64,000 nt of DNA from contig NZ_BBPI01000069.1 in assembly GCF_000787715.1 (NCBI RefSeq), positions 1 through 64,000 on the forward strand, written 5' to 3'. The position numbers were made by a program, and so were the translations under genes. A model generated the notes under the pieces. That model was not told the DNA's origin and made no database searches. It saw only the letters and a list, made by a program, of their open reading frames with translations. This DNA comes from Sphingomonas parapaucimobilis NBRC 15100 (GTDB lineage Bacteria; Pseudomonadota; Alphaproteobacteria; Sphingomonadales; Sphingomonadaceae). Position 1 is the stretch's first letter. The number at the start of each line of letters is the position of its first letter. Below are positions 8,231-15,421 of the stretch, piece by piece.

Positions 8231-8664
8231 TCAGGTGAGACGAAAGGTTTGGAGCATGGCGCGGAATACCGGTTCGACCATGTCGTAATCAGCACGGACG
8301 GCGGTGCCGGTGGCGATCATCACGCTACCGTCCGGCGCATTGGCATAGGTAATCCACTGCCGGATCGGGATGCCGTTCGATATCCGGTCCAGGCGAAGTT
8401 CGGGCGCTGAGCCGGGGATGTCGGCGCGGTGTCGTTGAAGCTCGACCGGCGCGGGGAGCGTATCGCGTATCTGTTCGGCCTGCCGGTCGGCGAAGACGTC
8501 CAGACGTTCCGTGCGATCGGTGGGCAGGCCGCTGGGCGCGATTTCGCGCGTCACGACGAAGCTGGGGGCTAGGCCTAGCGTACCCGGGCCAGCCGACAGG
8601 ACGAGCATGGATTGGTCTTGCCATCCCCCGGGCAGTCGATGGTCATTCCTTGCACGCGGGTCAT
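8231..8664 (-). pseudogene. DUF1795/DcrB-like (EagR-type) adaptor, frameshifted
   Basis: The long frame encodes a DUF1795-like domain: LPGGWQDQSMLVLSAGPGTL at the start, a central RTERLDVFADRQ region and the ending MLQTFRLT. The best start is the ATG at 8664, which overlaps the stop of the ankyrin gene in an ATGA junction. From there the frame reads MTRVQGMTID and must gain one base at about 8633-8637 to enter LPGGWQDQ. DUF1795 proteins of the EagR type are known chaperones for type VI secretion effectors. Its position as third gene after a lipase and an ankyrin protein fits that role. A one-base assembly error is an alternative explanation. Confidence 0.62.
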
Positions 8665-9130
8665 TGGCGCGTGCCCGCGGGCGGCCACTTGCCCGTCTTG
8701 TCGAGCGCAAGAATTTCATCCCGGCCGGGCGGCGGCAAGGGATAGCCGCGTGCCTTGAGCTTCTCGATCACGCGCAACCGCGCCTTGTCCTCGTCCGACC
8801 CGCGCAGGATAAGGCTGGTGATCGTCCGCTGTGCAACGGTGATACCGAATTCGTCATGCGTCCAAATGTCGGCGCCGTGGTCGATCAAGATTTCGACCAC
8901 TGGCCATTGATCCGTCTGTGCGGCATTGATCATCGGGGTAGATTGATCTTCTGGCGCGCGTTCATTGAGGCCGATCCCTTTGGCAGCAAGTTCACGAACC
9001 TTTTCGGTTCTGGAATTCATGGCGGCACCGATCATCGGGATATCGGGATAATTTACACCTTATTATCATTCTGATTGCAACCAGTTTTCACTATGCTTAT
9101 AATGAGGATTATTTTTAGATTGCGCATCAT
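8661..9130 (-). pseudogene. ankyrin-repeat immunity-like protein, frameshifted after its signal peptide
   Basis: The C-terminal 124 residues (from 9035) contain ankyrin-type helices such as STPMINAAQTDQWPVVEILI followed by DHGADI. Upstream, the ATG at 9130 overlaps the lipase stop (ATGA). It opens a 25-codon frame with a basic start, a hydrophobic IILIISIV core and a cysteine at residue 18, resembling an imperfect lipoprotein signal. That frame ends at TAA 9053-9055, and a shift of one base would join it to V-N-Y-P-D-I-P and the ankyrin part. The gene is therefore best read as one exported ankyrin protein of about 155 residues with a frameshift. The 9040-9130 segment is much more AT-rich than its surroundings, suggesting transfer. 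Confidence 0.6.
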
Positions 9131-9867
9131 TCGTATCCGTTTTTCTGCAAGGATCGGTTGATTTGACGTCGTCTTTGGCTGAGCGACGCATCAACGTTGT
9201 CCGTCATGTGAAGCAGAACGTCGATCACGGCAATATTTCCACCGGCATGGATCGAGCGAAGTGGCCGCCATCCTGCCCGGACTTTCCAGCGCGGATCGCT
9301 TGCTGCGCTTCTCAGGCTGGGAGGATCGAGCGGCCAAGTGCGGGTTGCGGCCGCATCGGGTGCCACCGGCATCGTGTTGAGCCCGTGTAACGGTTCGCCC
9401 TTGACGTAGACTTCGTCTATATTCGCCGCGACCGGATGCGGCACCGTCTTTGCGTGAAGGCCAGCAGGATTGAAGGTCGTCGCTGGCAGCCCCGAAACTC
9501 GAGAACCCGCAGAAGCCATTCCTCCACCCAATGAATGCCCTGTCAGGCGCGCGCCCTTTCCATCGGGCGCTTCAGCGACGTTCGTCGCGATCATTTGTGC
9601 CGGATCACAGTAGAATGTCCGATTACCCAGGCCTTGCCCAATGTCCATCTTGACATCTTTCCAGCCAGTGGTGCCTTGATAGGCTTTAAGAGGCGTATTC
9701 GTCGTGTTGTTGATGAACATAGCGGCACGGGATTCGGTCGGCTGCTTTGTCTCTGGGTTGACCGGATGTTCCGGCATGTCGGGTTTCAGGCGCAGCTTAC
9801 GCAGGTTCTCCACCGTGACATTGACGTTCAGCCCCCTAGCCCAGGGTGCCTTGACGACCTTGTCCAT
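9127..9867 (-). CDS. class 3-type lipase, probable type VI effector catalytic part, N-terminally truncated
   Basis: This frame of 246 aa carries an alpha/beta-hydrolase fold. The nucleophile elbow is TGHSLGGGMASA near residue 110, preceded by an oxyanion-side strand LKAYQGTTGWKD and followed by ATTFNPAGLH. This arrangement matches lipases of the Mbeg1/DUF2974-like group used as antibacterial type VI secretion effectors. No delivery domain (PAAR, transmembrane or VgrG fusion) is visible at the N-terminus. The frame is stopped at 9955-9957 and the sequence before 9868 is uninterpretable, so the gene is probably a 5'-truncated remnant. Its stop overlaps the ankyrin gene, which is the layout of an effector with its immunity gene. 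Confidence 0.6.
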   Translation of the reverse strand: MDKVVKAPWARGLNVNVTVENLRKLRLKPDMPEHPVNPETKQPTESRAAMFINNTTNTPLKAYQGTTGWKDVKMDIGQGLGNRTFYCDPAQMIATNVAEAPDGKGARLTGHSLGGGMASAGSRVSGLPATTFNPAGLHAKTVPHPVAANIDEVYVKGEPLHGLNTMPVAPDAAATRTWPLDPPSLRSAASDPRWKVRAGWRPLRSIHAGGNIAVIDVLLHMTDNVDASLSQRRRQINRSLQKNGYE

Positions 9868-10394
9868 GCGAACGAAGCTATAGAAGATCAGCCAGGTCCG
9901 CCCCGAAAAGTACAGGCCAAAGGTGGAGATGTCGCTGTGGATGCGGGTCGGCCGCTACAGGCGGCCGAAGACGCCCATGGTGAACACACCGTAGCCGAAA
10001 CCGCTTTCGCGGACGTGCGGCACGTTCTTGCGACAGTCCGGGGTGCCGAGTTGAAGACCCTCATGATCGACGATAGACTCGGGCTTTCGCCGGGGGCGAG
10101 CATTTGTCCGCAGGTGCGCCGCATGATTGCTAATCGTGCATCCCGAGCTCAGAATCATTCTGTTGACCAAACGGATATGGGATCGACCGATTCCGACACG
10201 GCACCCGCATCGAAATCGTCCTCGACCACCGGAAATACTGTGACGCGTTTCCAATGCGATGACTGTCATCTGCCCGCTGTGGTCAAAACATCCCAAGCCC
10301 CCCCCCTTGCGGCAGCGCAAATGTCGGACATAATGAGCGGCCAATAGAGCAGCACGGCAAGGCATTCGCCACCGCTGAGACCGGGAGATACAGG
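9868..10394. other. gene-free interval upstream of the lipase and the GH43 gene
   Basis: No convincing gene was found on either strand. Long frames cross it (for example plus 9535-10347), but none carries a recognisable motif. It probably contains the eroded 5' part of the lipase effector on the minus strand and the promoter of the GH43 gene on the plus strand. A run of nine C residues lies at 10298-10306. Confidence 0.4.
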
Positions 10395-13300
10395 ATGAAT
10401 GGCGGACCGCATCCCCTTGGCGCCATGGTGTACGCCTTGGCGGGCATGGCATTGATCGGGGCGGCACCAGCCGTGGACCCGTTGACGGATGCTATTGCGA
10501 AGGCGTTGCGCTCCGATCCCGCATTCGCAGCCCCACTCCGTGGAAACGTCACGCTCCCCGACGACGCCTCGGCCCTGTCGGGGCTTCCCAATATCCCGAA
10601 TATCGGCAAGGCGCGGATTACGTGGCGATCCTCCGATCCTGCCGTCATTTCGGACGCCGATATGAGGCACGGTCCTGACGTCATACGCAAGGGGCGCGTC
10701 ACGCGGGGCGCGGGTGATCGTCGGATCCGCCTGACCGCCACCGTGGCCTTGCCTGACCGCCAGCCCGTATCCGTCCCGATCGACGTCACCGTGCAGGCCG
10801 CGCCCGCCGCCGTTCCCGTGCCCTCGGCCTATATGTTCGTCTATTTCACCGGGAATAGCATCGACGGCGAAAAGGTGCGATTTGCCGTGTCGGACGGCAA
10901 CAATGCCCTGCAATGGAAGACGTTGAACGATGCCCAGCCGGTCCTCGAGTCCCGCGAGGGTACGCGTGGCCTGCGTGATCCGTTCATCATGCGCTCTGCC
11001 GAAGGGGACCGCTTCTTCCTGCTCGCGACCGATCTTTCGACCGGGCGTACCGGGTGGCGTGATTCGACCAGCCAGGGCAGTCGGTATCTCGAAGTCTGGG
11101 AATCGACCGACCTGATCCACTGGGGGAAGCAACGGCATGTCCTCGTCAATCTGCCCGACGCGGGCATGACCTGGGCACCGGAGGCGACCTATGACCCGAC
11201 CATCGGCGCCTATGTCGTCTATTGGACCTCCACGCGGTACAGGGATGCAGCGCACAAGGTGGAGGATGGCAACGGTCCGCAGATATTGCGCGCGATCACT
11301 CGAGACTTCCGTCACTTCACCACGCCAGAGCCATGGTTCCGCGCTGCCGACGTACCCGGTGCCGACAAGGCGAAAGGCATGATCGACGCAACGGGCCTAC
11401 GTGATGGCGATCGCTATTATCGCTTCACCAAGGTCAGCGATGTGGCAGGCTGCCCGTCCAGCGATATCCTGGCGCAGACGTCTTCCTCGCTCCGGGCCGA
11501 TGGTGCGTCGGGTGCGTGGAAGATTATCGACCGCTGCATCGGTCGTCGCGCCGGCACGCCCGAGGTGGAAGGACCGACCGCGTTTCGCGCCAATCCCGGT
11601 GATACGAGTGGGTTTCGGTATTTCCTGTGGGTCGATAATTATGGCGGCGTCGGTTACATTCCGCTTGCCACCCATTCGCTCGACGGCCGGATTGCGTGGA
11701 CCTACCCACGCCGGTTCCATCTGCCCGAGTCCCCCCGACACGGCACGGTCCTTCCCATCACCGCAGCGGAGCGCGCCGCTCTGGTGGCGCATTGGAGCCG
11801 GCCCGCGCCCGATGCCGCGACCGTCGCCGATCGCTGGATCGTCGCCCCGATACTGACGTCGGGAACGCACCTGCCGGTGCCTGTGGGGTATGTCGCCACC
11901 TGGCGCGCCGATGGTCGCGACGTACCCGACGGCATCCTGACCAACATGGCTGCGGACGCCCGCGTCATCAGCCTTGAAGGTACGCTGACGCGGCCGGATG
12001 GCACGACCCTGACCAAGCGGTTCACCGTGACGCTGCTCGGCAAGTCCGCCCGCCAGTTGGAAGCCTATGCGCGCATGCCGACGACGCCACAGGATGCGAA
12101 CCAGCCGACCGTTGCGCGAAGCGTCCATCTGGCCATGTCGGGCGACGACGGCATGATGACCGCGCTCAACGACGACTATGGCGTGATGTTCGCCCGAGGG
12201 GATTATATCGGCGTCGATCGCGTCGCGCTTCGCGGGGTGGCGGATCCCTCGCTATTCCATTTTTCCGATGGCACGATCGGTGTCATCGCGACACGCGTGG
12301 ACATGAACGGCCGACAGGACCCGCCCCGGTCCGCCATCGTCATCTTCCGCGGTGATCCCAGATCGGCCGAGTTCGTCGAGCTTGGCACGCTGGACCTCAA
12401 GGCGAATGACGGCATCGACCATCCCCGCGCCATCTGGGACAGCGCCAACCGGCGTTACGTCGTTTCGTGGACCGACCGTTCGGGACAGCCGCGCTGGACG
12501 ACCGTGACCGATCTGGCTCGCCAGGAATGGCATCAGACGCCCTTTTTCCCCGAGACAGGGGGGCGTCGCGCACGGATCGCTTCCGCGGGTAATGTGGGCG
12601 AGGTCCGCATGGGTGATGTGATGACCACCGCCAACGATACCCTGCCTGTCGACGACATCACTGCAACCGCGCTGAGCAATCGTTTTGGCCGCATCGTCAA
12701 CACGACGGCGACCGTTGCGCCCCAGACGATCCGGACGGGCGGTGCTGTTGGCCTTGCCGCGGTGCCGGTGAAACTGGGCTATTCGGACGGCTCCACCGCG
12801 ACGCGTGCGGTGGATTGGGACGCCGCCGATCTTGCGCAATTGAGCACGCCGGGACGGTATCTCGTCCATGGCACCGTCCGCCAGCGCCGCTATCCGACGA
12901 TCTTTGCCTATGAACGCGCCGATCCCAATATCTTTCGCTGGGAGCATAAGGGCCGGGTCCGCTATCTGTTCGTCGCGACCGACGACACGAACAACGACAA
13001 TGTCGGCTCGCCCCATCTGCCGCTTCGCGTCGCCGATACGATCGCCGACCTTGCCGATGACAAAGGCGGCCGCGCGCGGGAAGTCGACCTGCTCAATCGA
13101 CGGACCCGTCGCGATCGGACGGCGGAAGGTCGCGTGATCGCGGGATGCTATTGGGCACCTGAAATTCACGAGATCGGCGGGCGACTGTCGATCCTCTTTG
13201 CGCCCTGCTTCCATCCGACCGATCCGCAGTCGAACGAGGGCGGAGCATGGTCGACGGTGGAGTCGCATATCATGCAGCTTCGCAAGGACGGCGATCCCGC

Positions 13301-14006
13301 CAATCCTGCCGACTGGTCGAAACCGGCCGCGATCCGCAAGGCGGATGCCACCGCACTCGGGCGGGCGGACATGCCCGCCAATATCAGTCTCGACATGTCC
13401 TATTTCGAGGTTCGGGGGCAGGGCTATTATACCTGGTCCCAGCGATACTTGCCGACATCCGGGCCGATCGGCGATCCGTTGACGTGGATCGCCAAGGTCG
13501 ATCCCGCCCGACCCACACGGCTCGCCGGTCCGCCGTCGCCCATCATCGCACCGGAGACGTCGGTGGAGGAAAACCTCGCCGAGGGGGCCTTCGCGCTGAT
13601 CCGGGGCCAGCGAGTGGCGCTTGTCTATTCCAGCTCGGGGGTCAGTCCGACCTATGTCGTCAATGGCACGTCCGCGCCGCTCGATAGTGACCTGACCCGT
13701 ATCGACGCTTGGCGCAAATGGTCCGCACCGCTCCAGAAAAGCGTGCCGATGCCCAAGGGCGACGAAGATTATCGGCGTTACGAGCAGGGACCGGGACATG
13801 GCTCGTTCACGACCGACGAGGACGGCAACGATCTCTATGTCTATCACAGCTGGGGCAACGGCGTCGGCAAGGACGGACGGGATGCGCGCCTGCGCCGTGT
13901 TCACTGGGCCGCCGACGGCCGCCCGCTGCTCGAGATGCGTGATGACGAAGAGGTCGCGCCCGCCAACCGTCGCGTGACGATGGAGGTCAGGGTCGAGGCG
14001 TCATAG
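10395..14006 (+). CDS. large secreted protein with two GH43-like domains
   Basis: This encodes a 1203-aa exported enzyme. An N-terminal signal-like segment (about residues 10-26) precedes a Big_4-like Ig domain (about 28-135). The first five-bladed GH43-like domain (about 145-485) has RDPFIM (Asp near 194), WAPEATYDP near 260 and EVEGPTAF near 390. A linker region (about 485-800) is followed by a second Ig-like segment and a second GH43-like domain (about 835-1190). That domain has ADPNIF near 842, YWAPEIHE near 919 and DMSYFEV near 998, and ends with the GHGSFTTDEDG motif. GH43 enzymes act mainly on arabinans and xylans. Two catalytic modules in one chain suggest two linkage specificities, though the second domain's acid residue is less certain. 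It stands alone, followed by a broken LysR gene. Confidence 0.82.
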   Translation: MNGGPHPLGAMVYALAGMALIGAAPAVDPLTDAIAKALRSDPAFAAPLRGNVTLPDDASALSGLPNIPNIGKARITWRSSDPAVISDADMRHGPDVIRKGRVTRGAGDRRIRLTATVALPDRQPVSVPIDVTVQAAPAAVPVPSAYMFVYFTGNSIDGEKVRFAVSDGNNALQWKTLNDAQPVLESREGTRGLRDPFIMRSAEGDRFFLLATDLSTGRTGWRDSTSQGSRYLEVWESTDLIHWGKQRHVLVNLPDAGMTWAPEATYDPTIGAYVVYWTSTRYRDAAHKVEDGNGPQILRAITRDFRHFTTPEPWFRAADVPGADKAKGMIDATGLRDGDRYYRFTKVSDVAGCPSSDILAQTSSSLRADGASGAWKIIDRCIGRRAGTPEVEGPTAFRANPGDTSGFRYFLWVDNYGGVGYIPLATHSLDGRIAWTYPRRFHLPESPRHGTVLPITAAERAALVAHWSRPAPDAATVADRWIVAPILTSGTHLPVPVGYVATWRADGRDVPDGILTNMAADARVISLEGTLTRPDGTTLTKRFTVTLLGKSARQLEAYARMPTTPQDANQPTVARSVHLAMSGDDGMMTALNDDYGVMFARGDYIGVDRVALRGVADPSLFHFSDGTIGVIATRVDMNGRQDPPRSAIVIFRGDPRSAEFVELGTLDLKANDGIDHPRAIWDSANRRYVVSWTDRSGQPRWTTVTDLARQEWHQTPFFPETGGRRARIASAGNVGEVRMGDVMTTANDTLPVDDITATALSNRFGRIVNTTATVAPQTIRTGGAVGLAAVPVKLGYSDGSTATRAVDWDAADLAQLSTPGRYLVHGTVRQRRYPTIFAYERADPNIFRWEHKGRVRYLFVATDDTNNDNVGSPHLPLRVADTIADLADDKGGRAREVDLLNRRTRRDRTAEGRVIAGCYWAPEIHEIGGRLSILFAPCFHPTDPQSNEGGAWSTVESHIMQLRKDGDPANPADWSKPAAIRKADATALGRADMPANISLDMSYFEVRGQGYYTWSQRYLPTSGPIGDPLTWIAKVDPARPTRLAGPPSPIIAPETSVEENLAEGAFALIRGQRVALVYSSSGVSPTYVVNGTSAPLDSDLTRIDAWRKWSAPLQKSVPMPKGDEDYRRYEQGPGHGSFTTDEDGNDLYVYHSWGNGVGKDGRDARLRRVHWAADGRPLLEMRDDEEVAPANRRVTMEVRVEAS

Positions 14007-14169
14007 CATCGTCCGCAATATCCGCCCGGCGGCGCTATCCCAGCGTTCGGCACGATATTCCCTGTCGGGGAGCCGGGGCCGCCGAGCCTGATCGGTCGAT
14101 CTACCAACCCGTCCAAGCTCTTGTTATGCATCGCAAGGCCTTATGGCCTTTGGTGGGGAAGGGCGTGGC

Positions 14170-15144
14170 ATGACGGCTTCGGATCAATCGTCGGACGATC
14201 AGGACGGCGCGTCGGCCTCGGTGCATGGTGGCACGGTCCGTCGGCTCAATCTCAACCTTCTCTATCCGCTCGATGCCATCCTGCACGCTCCGACCCTGAC
14301 CGAGGCGGGACGTCGGGTCAGCCTGAGCCAATCGGCGATGAGCCATGCGCTGCGGCGCCTGCGCGATCATTTCGGCGACGATCTGGTGGTCCACGCAGGG
14401 GGGGAGCCGCACCTGACACCGCTGGCGCACGCCTTGCGGCCCGAGGTAAGACGGATCATGCGGGAGGTGGAGGGGGCGTTCAACTATTCGATCGCCTTCG
14501 ATCCCCTGACTACGACCGAGACCATCACCATCGCCGCCGACGATGCGAACGAGCAGATGCTGCTAGGCCCGGTGCTGCGCAGCTTTGCGACCCTGGCCCC
14601 CGGCTTGCAGGTGAACGTTATTCCCCTCGATATCGAGCGGCCGGACAGATCGCTGGATCAAGGGGCCGATCTGCTGCTGCTCCCCGAGCATATGGCGCTC
14701 GACGGGCTGGAGACGATGCCGATGCTGACCGTCTGGCCCAGCTGTCTGGTCTGGGATCGCCATCCGGAATTCCAGGACTGCATCCACATCACCGAAGCGC
14801 AATATCGTGCCGCGCGTCATATCGTCGCCCGCGGGTAGGAGAAGCACACCTTCGCGCTCGACCAGAACGGGGTGGACATGTTGCGCGCGCGACGCATCTG
14901 CGTCCGCGCCACGTCCCAGGCGACGCTGCCGGCGATCGTGATCGGCAGCGATCTGGTCGCCACGGGCAATTCATGGGTGTTCCAGCATTATGCGGCACTG
15001 ATGCCGTTCAAGGTGTTCGAGGCGCCATTCGCCCGTCGGGGGATCGTCAACGTCGCCCAGTGGCCGCGCAATCGCCACGACCCGGTGCTGAAATGGTTCA
15101 TCATGCAAGTCAGGGCGTATTTCGAGCAATATTATAAGGTGTAA
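14170..15144 (+). pseudogene. LysR-family regulator split by an in-frame TAG
   Basis: One frame of 325 codons encodes a NodD/LinR-like LysR regulator. The winged helix-turn-helix (about residues 20-80, TEAGRRVSLSQSAMSHALRRL) is followed by the effector-binding domain. TAG at 14836-14838 interrupts it after HIVARG. The same frame continues through EKHTFALDQNGVDMLRARR and ends FIMQVRAYFEQYYKV at 15144. The length without the stop (324 aa) is typical of the family. Either the 222-residue N-terminal piece still binds DNA without proper ligand control, or the gene is dead. It lies between the GH43 gene and the peptide-uptake operon and could have controlled either one. Confidence 0.85.
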
Positions 15145-15161
15145 GCTCCGCCATCGAAAAG

Positions 15162-15179
15162 GTTCATGCCCCTATGAAC
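15162..15179. promoter_or_regulatory. 18-bp inverted repeat upstream of the peptide-uptake operon
   Basis: The sequence GTTCATGCCCCTATGAAC has perfect 6-bp arms around a 6-base centre. It begins 18 bases after the LysR stop and about 240 bases before the TonB receptor start. Its size and symmetry suit a dimeric regulator such as a LysR protein. The rest of the 15145-15421 interval holds no gene I can support. Confidence 0.35.
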
Positions 15180-15421
15180 ATTTCGAATTTGCCTGTCACA
15201 TGACTGACGCATAGCGTCTCCCCTGACAGAAGGTCCGGCTGGCATCTCGCATCGCCAAGACACGGACTGTCGTCAGCAGGAGTACGGCCGCGGCGGCATC
15301 CTTCGAGGACCGCCACCGCATCATCCGCCGCGAGGCGCTAACCGTTTGTCTACAGGGATGGCTTTCTGTCCGAACGCGGCTTTGCCGTGGAGGATGGCGC
15401 GCGCCCTGGGGAGGGGATTGC

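Noticed and set aside
10298-10306. Run of nine C residues as a phase-variable tract for the GH43 gene
   Set aside because: It lies about 90 bases before the start codon and outside any recognised promoter element, so no effect on expression can be supported.
9868-10394. PAAR or delivery domain of the lipase effector
   Set aside because: I read all three minus-strand frames for a PAAR-like pattern and found only arginine- and serine-rich translations with no conserved glycine or histidine motif.
7926-14838. Stop-codon reassignment or programmed readthrough, because several genes have in-frame TAG or TGA
   Set aside because: TAG and TGA end intact genes normally throughout the window, and the same region also has frameshifts and duplications. 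Gene decay is the simpler explanation.
15145-15421. Possible RiPP precursor upstream of the SbmA/TldDE operon
   Set aside because: The only short frames (for example a nine-codon one near 15176) lack a leader and a cysteine- or serine-rich core, and no modification enzyme is present in the operon.
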